Notes under the pieces: generated by a model | Database searches by the model: none | What the model was told of the DNA's origin: nothing | Seen by the model: the letters and a program-made list of their open reading frames with translations, nothing else | Program-made: the position numbers and the translations under genes | Shown here: positions 21,801-29,653 of the stretch, one piece after another | How positions within the stretch are numbered: the stretch's first letter is position 1 | Layout of the letters: every line of letters starts with the position of its first letter | Origin: Streptomyces lienomycini | Lineage (GTDB): Bacteria > Actinomycetota > Actinomycetes > Streptomycetales > Streptomycetaceae | Assembly (NCBI RefSeq): GCF_027947595.1 | Contig: NZ_CP116257.1 | Span: 1 to 64,000 of the forward strand | Length of the DNA stretch: 64,000 nt | Direction: 5' to 3'

Positions 21801-21832
21801 CGGCCCGGCTGCTCTGTCGAGCGGCCGGGCCG
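21801..21832 (-). terminator. Hairpin after the DUF6344-like gene
   Basis: Arms CGGCCCGGCTGCT and AGCGGCCGGGCCG pair at 12 of 13 positions across a 6-base loop. It lies 65 bases past the stop of the minus-strand gene at 21897. On the plus strand it is followed by TTTC. Confidence 0.55.
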
Positions 21833-21896
21833 TTTCTCGCGTGTGGTGCGGTACGCAGATCGCCGTTACGTCGGGGTCGGGGGTGGCTCGGGCCGC

Positions 21897-22265
21897 TCAG
21901 CGCTGGAGAGGGGCGGTGTGCTGGGCCGGAGCCTCGGCGGCGCCGTCGCCCGGAAGATCGGGGGCCGCAGTGGTGGCGGTGGCGTCGGCGAGCGGGCGGT
22001 GGCGGCAACTGGGAGCCGTTCCGTGGGCCTCGGCGCGGATGCGCTGCTTCATGGTGGGGGGCAGGGAACCGGTTCGGGACCGGGACCAGGCGGTCGCCGC
22101 CGCGGGTGCCGCCTCGGGGGAGGCGCTCTCGGCCTTGTTGCTGTGCGTTCCGGTCTGCGGTACGGCCGCGGCGGCCGTCGTCGTGATGAGTCCGAGCGCC
22201 GTGAACAGCGCGAGGAAGGCGGTGACGACGCTGGTCCACAGCGTCAGGACCTTGTTCCGGGCCAT
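21897..22265 (-). CDS. Small secreted or membrane protein, DUF6344-like
   Basis: The 122-residue product starts MARNKVLTLWTSVVTAFLAL and has one hydrophobic N-terminal segment to about residue 36 ending in AAAA. This could be a signal peptide or an anchor. The rest is Ala/Pro/Thr-rich with no recognised catalytic motif. The N-terminus resembles the Streptomyces DUF6344 family as I remember it, which I cannot verify here. It is transcribed away from the DLW-39 gene. Confidence 0.6.
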   Translation of the reverse strand: MARNKVLTLWTSVVTAFLALFTALGLITTTAAAAVPQTGTHSNKAESASPEAAPAAATAWSRSRTGSLPPTMKQRIRAEAHGTAPSCRHRPLADATATTAAPDLPGDGAAEAPAQHTAPLQR

Positions 22266-22603
22266 GGCCCCTCACTTTCGGGTTGGGCGATTTGCGTACT
22301 TTCCTCATGATGTGTATGCGGATCGCGAAGTGGTGGACCGACGCCCGTGGCGCGTCGATGTTCAGATGAACACCACCCGTATGGCGGCAAGGCGGTGCAA
22401 AAGGTGCGCAGACGTGAGAGAGGCGGGCAAACATGACCGCATGTGAAGGTGTGATCACCGTCCGATCAGAACGGCCGCGTCCGCTTCTAGAGGGGCCCGT
22501 TGACCGGCAGTTGACGACCGACGCAGGTCACCGATCGGTATCGGCCGGTGTGTATAGTCGGGCGCCAGAAGTCCCCTACGTCAAGGAAAGACGAGGTCGC
22601 GCG
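22266..22603 (+). promoter_or_regulatory. Divergent region with a DLW-39 promoter -10 element
   Basis: This 338-base divergent spacer holds no gene that I can support. TATAGT at 22553-22558, preceded by TGTG, is a good extended -10 about 45 bases before the DLW-39 start. TTGACG at 22511 is too far away to pair with it. Confidence 0.4.
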
Positions 22604-22732
22604 GTGAAGAAGCTTCTCCTGGTCGCACTGGCCGCCATCGGCGGGCTCCTCGTGTACCGCCAGATCCAGGCGGATCGCGCCGAGCAGGATCTGTGGACGG
22701 AGGCGACCGACTCCGTGCCCACGGGTTCGTGA
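22604..22732 (+). CDS. DLW-39 family protein
   Basis: This is a 42-residue protein that starts with GTG: one membrane helix (LLLVALAAIGGLLVYRQI), then charged residues containing the family-naming DLW (EQDLWTEATD). DLW-39 proteins are conserved near the gyrase-tRNA region of actinobacterial chromosomes. Their function is unknown. A GAGG ribosome binding site lies 8 bases upstream, and a strong terminator follows. Confidence 0.85.
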   Translation: MKKLLLVALAAIGGLLVYRQIQADRAEQDLWTEATDSVPTGS

Positions 22733-22759
22733 GTACGACCGACATTCGGTCCTGAGCAG

Positions 22760-22786
22760 ACCCCGGCCGTCAAACGGTCGGGGTTT
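22760..22786 (+). terminator. Terminator of the DLW-39 gene
   Basis: ACCCCGGCCG pairs with CGGTCGGGGT (one G-T pair) around a 5-base loop and is followed by TTT. It lies 28 bases after the stop codon. Confidence 0.85.
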
Positions 22787-22893
22787 TGTGTTGCCCGTGT
22801 CCCCCTGCGAGGGCGAGGGGGAGCGCGGCAGGATGGGCACGGTCGTTCGGGGCGGGCGGCGACAGGGCCGGTGAACGCGAGGGGTGGCGGGTC

Positions 22894-24210
22894 ATGCGAC
22901 GGTGGTGTACGGCTCGACGGTGTGCCGGAGCGGGGCGCGACCGGCCGACGGGAACCGTCCGACTGGCCGCCGTGACCGCCGTACTGGCCACGACCGCCGC
23001 CCTGCCCGGCGCCACGGCCCTCGCCGCCGGTGCGCCCGCCGGGTACGGCTTCGCCGACGACGCCCGGCGGATAGCGGGCGCGAGCGCCGCCTCGGACGCC
23101 GCACGGCTGGAGGCCGGCTCGACGTACCGCAGTTCCCTCCCGAGGAACGGTGTCCTCTACTACCGCCTCGACCTCGACGCCGCCTCCGACGCCTATGTCG
23201 CCGTCACCGCCGTGCCCGGCCCCGACGGCGAGGTCACCGCCGTCGACGGCATCCGGGTCTCCGTGCGGGACGCCGACGGGGGCTCCTGCTCCGTGGACAG
23301 CGCCACCTTCGGCGCCGCCCGCAGCCCCCGCCCGGTCACCGCCTGGGGCACGCGCGAGATCGCCTCCGGCACGCATCGGTGCCAGGACCCCGGCCCCTAC
23401 TACGTCACCGTCGAACGGACCCGGCCCAAGGACTCGCCGCCGGACGCCTGGGACCTGGAACTCACCACCGCCACCGAACCCCGCCCGCGCCGGGCCGGGC
23501 CGACCGGGGCGCCCGAGGCCTGGGACTCCGCCTCGCCCGAACCCCTGGCCGGCGAGCCGGAACGCCGGGCGGGCGGCGACGGATTCGCCCGTGCCACCCC
23601 CGTCGGACAGGGCGTCTGGCGCGACGACATCCGGCCCGGACAGACCCTCTACTACAGGGTGCCGGTCGACTGGGGCCGCCAGGTGTCCGCGACCGCCGAA
23701 CTCGCCGACTCCGCGGACGCCTCCGGCTACGCGACCGCCGCCCTGCGCCTCGCCCTGCACAACCCCGTACGCGGCGAGGTCGACGACGCCGCCAAGGGCT
23801 ACACCGGCCGGCGCACCACCGTCGGCCTCGCCCCCCTGCCACCGGTGGCGTACTCCAACCGGTACGCCCCCGCGGGGCAGGTCGGCGCGATGCGGTTCGC
23901 CGGCGACTACTACGTGGTGGTCCACCTCGCGGCGCAGACGGCCGACGCCTTCGGCGAGGGCCCCTTCGCACTGACCCTGCGCCTACGGCTCGGGGGAGCC
24001 GCGGAGAGCGGCCCCGACTACGCGGGGCAACCCCGGCCCAAGGGCCTCTTCGACGTCTCCGCACAAGAACGGGTGGCCGCACCGCGAACCGGGGCCGCCA
24101 CCGACGCGGACCCCGCCATGAAGGCGCTCGCCGTCGGCGGGATCGGCACCGGCAGCCTGCTCCTGCTCGGCCTGGCCGTGTGGACGGTGGCGGCCCGACG
24201 CAGGTCCTAG
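22894..24210 (+). CDS. Secreted, C-terminally membrane-anchored protein of unknown function
   Basis: With the ATG at 22894 (GAGGGG 9 bases upstream) the product has 438 residues. A signal peptide is visible (VRLAAVTAVLATTAALPGATALAAGAP). The extracellular part has two similar beta-rich halves, each with a LYYRL or LYYRVPVDW motif. A C-terminal membrane helix (IGTGSLLLLGLAVWTVAA) is followed by RRRS. The YYR halves resemble pre-peptidase-like beta-sandwich domains. No catalytic residues are evident. It converges on the membrane Ser/Thr kinase gene, which hints at but does not prove a sensory link. Confidence 0.75.
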   Translation: MRRWCTARRCAGAGRDRPTGTVRLAAVTAVLATTAALPGATALAAGAPAGYGFADDARRIAGASAASDAARLEAGSTYRSSLPRNGVLYYRLDLDAASDAYVAVTAVPGPDGEVTAVDGIRVSVRDADGGSCSVDSATFGAARSPRPVTAWGTREIASGTHRCQDPGPYYVTVERTRPKDSPPDAWDLELTTATEPRPRRAGPTGAPEAWDSASPEPLAGEPERRAGGDGFARATPVGQGVWRDDIRPGQTLYYRVPVDWGRQVSATAELADSADASGYATAALRLALHNPVRGEVDDAAKGYTGRRTTVGLAPLPPVAYSNRYAPAGQVGAMRFAGDYYVVVHLAAQTADAFGEGPFALTLRLRLGGAAESGPDYAGQPRPKGLFDVSAQERVAAPRTGAATDADPAMKALAVGGIGTGSLLLLGLAVWTVAARRRS

Positions 24211-24223
24211 CCCCGGAGCGGGC

Positions 24224-25782
24224 TCAGACGCGGGTCAGCGCCCACAGGCCCACGCCGTAGCAGGCCAGCGCGATCACCAGCAGCGGCCAGACCACCTTCG
24301 CCGGGGGACCGGAACGCCGCCGCCGCCGTGCCCCGCGGTGCTGCGCGGGAGGGGCGGACCGCGGAGACCGCGCGGTGTACGGGGCGGTGGGGACGTCGGC
24401 ACGGTCCCCCGGGGACGGAGCCGCCGCCCGGTCGGGAAGGGACGGGGCGTGCGGCGGCCGGTACTGCGACGCGTACGGCGCTTCGTACGGCGCTTCGTAC
24501 GGCGCTTCGTACGGCGCTTCGTACGGTGCTTCGTACGGCGGTGCGTACGGCCGTTCGTGCGGCGGTGCGTGCGGCGACCGGTCCTGGGACGGGTGCTGCT
24601 CCTGGGCCGGCGGCCGCGCATCGGCCGCCCGTGCCGACGTGGCGGTCGGCTGCGGAGGCGGCAGGTGGAAACTCCCGGTCTCCGACATGCCGCCCGCCCG
24701 CTCGCCCCGGGGGGCCGCCGCCGACGGGGTCCCGGCCGGGGCGGGCGCAGGGGAGGACGGGGGTGCGCGGTCCGGCGCCGGTGAGGCGCCGGCCGGGGCC
24801 GCCGGCGCCCAGGGGGAGCCGACGGCGCGGCGTGCGGACCCGAGCCCGGGCCGGCCGGCCGCCGCGGATCGGTCGCTACGTCGTCCACGCCGGACGCCTG
24901 TTTGAGCGGGCCGTCGGCCTCGAACCCCGGCGGCAGCGGGCCGACCTGGTCGAATATCTCGATCAGCTCGTCGTCGGGCCCCGGCTCCGCCAGCAGCTCC
25001 GCCGCCGAGGCCAGCGCCTTGCGCGCACCGGTCGCGGTACGGAACCTCGCCGCCGGATCCGGCTGCACCAGCGTCGCCACGACCTGCCACAACGGCTCGG
25101 GAATCCCACGTGGCGCGGCGGGCGTACCGTGCTCGGCAAAGTGCTGCACCAGCGCCTTGGCGTCGGGCTTGGCACCCTCCAGCAGATACAGGGCGACGAG
25201 CCCCACGGCGAACAGGTCGGAGGGGAAGTCCGGCTCCGACCCCAACAGCTGCTCCGGAGCGAGGTAACCCGGCGTCCCCACCACGAGGTTGGTCTCCGTC
25301 AACCGGGGCTCACCCAGCCGCATCGCGATGCCGAAGTCGGACAGCCTGAGCCGCGGACGACCCGTCCCCGTCGCCTCCAGCAGCAGGTTGGCGGGCTTGA
25401 TGTCGCGGTGCACCACGCCCTCCCCGTGAACCGCCGCCAGACCCGACAGGAGCTGATCGAGCAGCGTGCACACGAAGCCGGGCGGCAGAGGACCGTAGTC
25501 CCCGACCAGATGGACGAGCGAACCGCCCGTGACCAGGTCCATGGTGAACAGGACCTGATCGTCGTCGGCGGCCCAGCTCGCGGGCGCGAGCACATGGGGG
25601 TGATCGATCCGCAGCGCCTGCTCACGGACGAACCGCAGCAGCGCGTGCGCGTCCCGCTGCTGGAGCACCTTCGCCGCCACGTAACGCCCGCGCCGGTGGT
25701 CCCAGGCACGCCAGACGGCACCCACCCCGCCCCGGCCGATCGGATCGACCAGCTCGTACCGGCCCGCGAAGACCTCACCCAT
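24224..25782 (-). CDS. Membrane-anchored Ser/Thr protein kinase with an apparent frameshift
   Basis: The N-terminal kinase domain is intact: GRGGVGAVWRAWD, AAKVLQ, catalytic HRDIKPANLLL, DFGIAMRL and GTPGYLAPEQ. After about residue 300 the kinase frame turns into an Arg-rich run with no domain. The neighbouring frame carries a natural Pro/Tyr-rich linker with PYEA repeats and ends in a membrane helix (VVWPLLVIALACYGVGLWAL) followed by a stop at 24224. The change of frame lies at about 24855-24900 in a G/C run and needs one extra base. Without correction the kinase frame ends at 24274. The gene is preceded by an XRE-type regulator gene. Confidence 0.8.
24480..24539 (-). repeat. Five tandem 12-bp repeats in the kinase linker
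   Basis: The unit GCTTCGTACGGC is repeated five times (one base differs in the fourth). In the corrected minus-strand frame it encodes a run of Pro-Tyr-Glu-Ala units in the linker between the kinase and its membrane helix. Copy number is likely to vary between strains. Confidence 0.85.
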
Positions 25783-25866
25783 GGCTGTGCGCCGCTCCTC
25801 CCCTGGGACCTGTCGCGCCCTTCCCGCGGCCCGGCCGCCGCCCCCCGGCGGCGACCGGCCCCGGGA

Positions 25867-26415
25867 TCAGTTCTGGTGGGACTGGTAGTGCGCGACCGCG
25901 TCCGAGGTGCGGCCCGCGCCGTACACCCGCAGGAACTCGGCCAGCTCCGGGTGCGAGGCGGAGAGGGCGTCCGCCGCGTCGATGATGTCCCCGGCGGCCG
26001 CCACCGAGCGCAGCAGCGACTGGATCTCACGGACCACCCGCTTGACCGTGGGCGCACCCGAACTGCTGGTCGTCGTGGTGGTGTTGCTGAGCACCGAGCC
26101 CCCCTGCGACTTCCTGATCTCGTCCATGCGCTCCGTCGCCTCGGCCGCGCTCGCACTGCCGTCGGCGACCTGCCCCGCCAGGTCCTGCAGCAGCTGGACC
26201 CGCTGGACCACCGCCGGGTTGCCGATCTTCGCCCGCTGGCCGCTCATCAGCTGCGACAGCATCGGCGCGGACAACCCCAGGACACCCGCGAGACGCGCCT
26301 GGTTGAGACCGAGGTCATCGATAAGCCTGCGGAAGAGCGCCCCCAGCGGCTCCCCGTACCAGTTCCGCTGCAGTTCCCGCGCTCTTGCGGTGGCTTCCTG
26401 CTGTGCGGCGTCCAT
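25867..26415 (-). CDS. XRE-like HTH DNA-binding protein
   Basis: The ATG at 26415 (GGGGAGA upstream) gives 182 residues. An HTH of the XRE type covers about 20-70: LGALFRRLIDDLGLNQARLA, then LGLSAPMLSQLMSGQRAKIG. A Ser/Thr-rich hinge (SNTTTTTSSSG) leads to a C-terminal helical domain. The gene sits 84 bases upstream of the Ser/Thr kinase in the same direction. The threonines are possible kinase targets, but that is inference. Confidence 0.8.
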   Translation of the reverse strand: MDAAQQEATARARELQRNWYGEPLGALFRRLIDDLGLNQARLAGVLGLSAPMLSQLMSGQRAKIGNPAVVQRVQLLQDLAGQVADGSASAAEATERMDEIRKSQGGSVLSNTTTTTSSSGAPTVKRVVREIQSLLRSVAAAGDIIDAADALSASHPELAEFLRVYGAGRTSDAVAHYQSHQN

Positions 26416-26513
26416 TGCGTCTCCCCATCGCTTCCCCAAGAACCGCAGTTCGCTCCAGCGAACCACGCCGAGCATCTTACGGAGCGTGGTCGTTCCCCGG
26501 GACCCCCAATCAT

Positions 26514-26544
26514 TTGTGAGATACGGGGGGCGACCCGGTACTCT
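26514..26544 (+). promoter_or_regulatory. Possible promoter of tRNA-Ala
   Basis: TTGTGA (26514) and TACTCT (26539) lie with a 19-base spacer about 55 bases before the tRNA. The -10 is good; the spacing is long. Confidence 0.35.
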
Positions 26545-26596
26545 TGTCCGCGGCGACCGACGGTCCGCGACACCACGACCGACGCCGCCTTGAGAA

Positions 26597-26669
26597 GGGG
26601 CCTTAGCTCAGTTGGTAGAGCGCTGTCTTTGCATGGCAGATGTCAGGGGTTCGACTCCCCTAGGCTCCA
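26597..26669 (+). tRNA. tRNA-Ala (TGC)
   Basis: Acceptor GGGGCCT pairs with AGGCTCC (one G-T pair), the D-arm contains AGCTCAGTTGGTAGAGC, and the anticodon TGC is at 26630-26632. The T-arm is GGGGTTCGACTCCCC. CCA is not encoded. Confidence 0.97.
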
Positions 26670-26679
26670 CCGCCAAGAA

Positions 26680-26713
26680 CGCCTCCGACCTGCGAGAACA
26701 CGGGTCGGAGGCG
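26680..26713 (+). terminator. Terminator after tRNA-Ala
   Basis: An 11-bp perfect stem, CGCCTCCGACC and GGTCGGAGGCG, with a 12-base loop begins ten bases past the tRNA. Confidence 0.8.
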
Positions 26714-26859
26714 CTCCGCTTTCTCCCCGCGGCGCGCAGCGGCCCCGCCGCCGGGCCCGGGCGGCGCGGAGACGTTCCTCACCGCCGCCCCCCGCTTACC
26801 GCGCCCCACACCGCACGCGTCATCCGCATGATCGGCAACGACCGGAGGAAAAGGGCCAG

Positions 26860-27063
26860 TTGAGCACGGTGATGAACCCGCCGGACCACATGCCGAAACC
26901 GGAACGGAGCGGCGGACGGCCGCCCGTCGGCACCCCGGTGACGCTGTCTGCTCTTGATATCGTCACCCCACAGGGCACCAACACCACACCCCTGCGGGGC
27001 GGTGCCACGTGGCTCATCGCCGTCGGGGCCATCCGGCCGCTACCGACGAGGTGGAAGGGGTAG
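26860..27063 (+). CDS. Possible small protein upstream of the prenyltransferase
   Basis: The reading frame starts at TTG 26860 (or ATG 26872) after a strong GGAGG at 26844-26848 and ends with a stop at 27061-27063, three bases before the prenyltransferase ATG. It encodes about 63-67 residues (MNPPDHMPKPERSGGRPP onward), Pro/Thr/Gly-rich with no recognised domain. Third-position GC is about 80 percent, below typical genes here. The strong ribosome binding site favours translation, perhaps as a leader peptide. Otherwise, the 397 bases from tRNA-Ala to uppS hold only the terminator. Confidence 0.3.
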   Translation: MSTVMNPPDHMPKPERSGGRPPVGTPVTLSALDIVTPQGTNTTPLRGGATWLIAVGAIRPLPTRWKG

Positions 27064-27066
27064 ACC

Positions 27067-27843
27067 ATGCGGGCGAAGGTACGCGCCGCTCTCGACGCGC
27101 TCTACATGAAGCGGCTGGTCAGGGAGCTCGAAGGACGCCCACGCCCCCAGCACATCGGCATCATGCTCGACGGCAACCGCCGGTGGGCCAAGATGTCGGG
27201 CATCGACGACCCCCGCGAGGGCTACCGGGCGGGCGGGGCGAAGGTGCTGGACTTCCTGCGCTGGTGCGACTCCGCACAGATCGAGCACGTCACCCTGTTC
27301 ATGCTGTCCGACGACAACCTCCACCGGCCCGAGGAGCAGCTGAACCCGCTCATCGACATCATCGCCGAGGTCGTCGAGCGGCTGGCCGCGCCCGGCAACC
27401 CGTGGCGCGTCGAAGCCGTCGGCGCCCTGGACCTACTGCCCGCCGAGTCCGCGAGCCGCCTCAAGACCGCCACGGCCGCCACCGAGGACCGCAGGGGCGG
27501 CACCAAGGTCGACGTCGCCGTGGGCTACGGAGGCCGACGCGAGATCGTCGACGCCGTGCGCTCAGCCCTGACCGAGCACAGCTCCCAGGGCGGTGACATC
27601 GACGAGTTCATCGAGACGTTCACCATGGAGCACATCTCCAAGCACCTGTACTCCAAGACCCGGTCCGAGTCCGACCTCATCATCCGGACCTCCGGTGAAC
27701 AGCGCCTCTCCGGCTTCCTGCTCTGGCAGTCCGCCTACGCCGAGGTGCACTTCTGCGAGACCTACTGGCCGGACTTCCGCGAGATCGACTTCCTGCGCGC
27801 GCTGCGCTCCTACTCCCTGCGGGAACGCCGCTACGGGCGTTGA
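27067..27843 (+). CDS. uppS: Isoprenyl (cis-prenyl) transferase, UppS family
   Basis: The enzyme condenses isopentenyl diphosphate onto an allylic diphosphate with cis geometry, making undecaprenyl or a shorter polyprenyl diphosphate for envelope glycan synthesis. Visible motifs are HIGIMLDGNRRWAK (the diphosphate-binding Asp), the segment FMLSDDNLHRP, and the C-terminal DLIIRTSGEQRLSGFLLWQS and EVHFCETYWPDF. It has 258 residues. GAAGGGG precedes the ATG. A strong terminator follows after parS. Confidence 0.92.
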   Translation: MRAKVRAALDALYMKRLVRELEGRPRPQHIGIMLDGNRRWAKMSGIDDPREGYRAGGAKVLDFLRWCDSAQIEHVTLFMLSDDNLHRPEEQLNPLIDIIAEVVERLAAPGNPWRVEAVGALDLLPAESASRLKTATAATEDRRGGTKVDVAVGYGGRREIVDAVRSALTEHSSQGGDIDEFIETFTMEHISKHLYSKTRSESDLIIRTSGEQRLSGFLLWQSAYAEVHFCETYWPDFREIDFLRALRSYSLRERRYGR

Positions 27844-27897
27844 GCGCTGAGTACCGAGCGCCGCGTACGGGGCGTCGAGCCGTCGGAGCCGGTCCTC

Positions 27898-27911
27898 GTT
27901 TCACGTGAAAC
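27898..27911. other. parS: parS centromere site
   Basis: GTTTCACGTGAAAC is a perfect match to the conserved bacterial parS palindrome bound by ParB. Streptomyces carries about twenty such sites clustered near oriC. This one is about 25 kb from the origin, between uppS and its terminator. Confidence 0.93.
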
Positions 27912-27957
27912 ATCACCGCGGGGCGGAAGACTCCGAGTCTTCCGCCCCGCGGTGATG
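27911..27957. terminator. Very long bidirectional terminator between uppS and the DUF5324 gene
   Basis: Two perfect 23-base arms (27911-27933 and 27935-27957) face each other with a single central base. The palindrome serves both converging genes and abuts the parS site, sharing its last base. Confidence 0.85.
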
Positions 27958-27988
27958 TGAAGAACGGCCGCCGCCGGGCCGACGAGGG

Positions 27989-28690
27989 TCAGCGGGGTTC
28001 GTCGCCGTCGGCCGCCTCGTCCTGCGCCTGCTTGGCCTGCACCTCGGGATCGAGGACCGTGTCACCGGTACCGTCCACGGACGTCAGTCGTCCCGACTCG
28101 GCCACCTCCGTCGCCTCCGGCGGCTCCACCAGCCAGTCCGGGTTGGCCTGCTTGTCCCACCACTTCCAGACGGCGAAGGCACCGCCCGCGACGACACCCA
28201 CCACCGCCAGAGCCTTGGCGACACGGCCGGCGCCCGACCGTCGCCGGTGCTTGCGCGTCAGCTTCTCGATCTCCTTCGCCGTGACCTGGCCACGCAGCGC
28301 GGCAAGCGCCGCGGCGCCCCGCGCCGTGGCCTCGTCCCGCACGGGGCCGGCCGCGGCCACCGCCTGCTCGATCCTCGGCCGTGAGTAGTCGGCCGCCTGC
28401 CGAGCGGCCAGACGCGTGCGGACCGCCGCCTCCTGAGCGGCCGCGTCCATCTTCGGCGGCACATGGGTACGGGCCTGCTCCAGCCGCGGCGCGAGATGCG
28501 CACCGTACTGAAGACGGGCCTGGTCTGCGGCCTGGGACACCTTGGGCGCCAGCCGTACGCGCGCCTCCTGTGCATAGTGAGCGGCCCTGTCCTTGGCCGT
28601 GTCGGCGTAGGGCGCCACCACTTCCGCGGCGTGCAGCACGCTGTCCTTCGCCGAACCGGTCGCGGCGCGCACGCTGTCGATGCGGGTCAC
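27989..28690 (-). CDS. DUF5324 family protein
   Basis: The 233-residue protein starts with GTG after GGAGGAGG. The first 130 residues are long amphipathic helices rich in Ala, Gln and Arg, reminiscent of apolipoprotein-like or LEA-like repeats. A basic region and a membrane helix follow (VAKALAVVGVVAGGAFAVWK), then an acidic tail. DUF5324 proteins are found in Streptomyces at this locus, where CwsA lies in mycobacteria. A related role in the envelope is possible but not shown. Confidence 0.78.
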   Translation of the reverse strand: MTRIDSVRAATGSAKDSVLHAAEVVAPYADTAKDRAAHYAQEARVRLAPKVSQAADQARLQYGAHLAPRLEQARTHVPPKMDAAAQEAAVRTRLAARQAADYSRPRIEQAVAAAGPVRDEATARGAAALAALRGQVTAKEIEKLTRKHRRRSGAGRVAKALAVVGVVAGGAFAVWKWWDKQANPDWLVEPPEATEVAESGRLTSVDGTGDTVLDPEVQAKQAQDEAADGDEPR

Positions 28691-29012
28691 GGGTTCCTCC
28701 TCCTCGGTGGCGTACGGTAATTCGACTTTCCACCCTTTTACGGATCATGCCTGGGGACGCACCGCCAGGCATGTGAGGGCGGGCATCCGGGTCACGGACG
28801 ATGCCGCCGGGGTCCTCTGGGGCACGTGGTGACGAAAGTTGCGAACACGAGCTGATCAACGTCGACAACGGATGAATACCGGACAACGCCAGTCCGTCCA
28901 CGACAATGCCACGGATCGGCGCCCCACGCTCGTGACCCAGCGGTATGAGCGATGCACGCGTCCGGGACCGTGCGAGGATCGACGCGCACAACAGGACGAC
29001 GGAAGGCACATC
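28691..29012. promoter_or_regulatory. Divergent region with an inverted repeat
   Basis: This 322-base spacer between the DUF5324 gene and ppiA has no gene. CATGCCTGG (28746-28754) and CCAGGCATG (28765-28773) form a perfect 9-base inverted repeat spaced by ten bases, about 55 bases upstream of the DUF5324 start. It could be an operator. Confidence 0.35.
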
Positions 29013-29546
29013 GTGGCCGAGCAGCTCTACGCCACCCTGAAGACCAGCCAAGGTGACATCGAGGTCCGGCTGCTGCCGAACCACGCCCCCAGGACGGTCA
29101 GGAACTTCGTCGAGCTCGCCCGCGGCGAGCGGGAGTGGACCCACCCCGCCACCGGGGACAAGACCACGGCCAGGCTCTACGACGGCACCGTCTTCCACCG
29201 TGTCCTCAGCGGCTTCATGATCCAGGGCGGCGACCCGCTGGGCAACGGCACCGGCGACCCCGGCTACCAGTTCCCGGACGAATTCCACCCCGACCTCGCC
29301 TTCGACAAGCCCTACCTGCTGGCCATGGCCAACGCCGGGCCCGGCACCAACGGCTCGCAGTTCTTCATCACCGTCTCCCCGACGACCTGGCTCAACCGCA
29401 AGCACACGATCTTCGGCGAAGTGACCGACCCGGCGAGTCAGCAGGTCGTCGACTCCATCGCCGCGGCCCGGACCAACCCCCGCACCGAGCGGCCCGTCGA
29501 CGACGTCGTCATCCAGAGCGTCGTCGTGGAGACCCGCAACGGCTGA
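29013..29546 (+). CDS. ppiA: Peptidyl-prolyl cis-trans isomerase, cyclophilin type
   Basis: The GTG at 29013 (GGAAGG seven bases upstream) gives 177 residues with no signal peptide, so the enzyme is cytoplasmic. Cyclophilin signatures are FHRVLSGFMIQGGDP, containing the catalytic Arg, and MANAGPGTNGSQFFI. HTIFGEVTD is near the end. It speeds proline isomerisation in folding. Position and type match mycobacterial ppiA (Rv0009). Confidence 0.95.
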   Translation: MAEQLYATLKTSQGDIEVRLLPNHAPRTVRNFVELARGEREWTHPATGDKTTARLYDGTVFHRVLSGFMIQGGDPLGNGTGDPGYQFPDEFHPDLAFDKPYLLAMANAGPGTNGSQFFITVSPTTWLNRKHTIFGEVTDPASQQVVDSIAAARTNPRTERPVDDVVIQSVVVETRNG

Positions 29547-29578
29547 CCTCCGCCGGGCCCCTCCGGGCAGGAACCAAA

Positions 29579-29610
29579 CGCCCCGCTTATCCGTAGAGAA
29601 GGACGGGGCG
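29579..29610 (+). terminator. Weak hairpin between ppiA and the rhomboid gene
   Basis: CGCCCCG pairs with CGGGGCG across an 18-base loop, 32 bases past ppiA. It could be an attenuator or a weak terminator. Confidence 0.35.
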
Positions 29611-29653
29611 GTGCATCTGCACACACCGCCCGAAGGACGACCGAGGGGAAGCC

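Noticed and set aside
24274..24850. Arg-rich C-terminus of the kinase as written (THRRTKHRTKRR type)
   Set aside because: The composition is that of an out-of-frame reading of a Pro/Tyr linker, and the membrane helix lies in the other frame.
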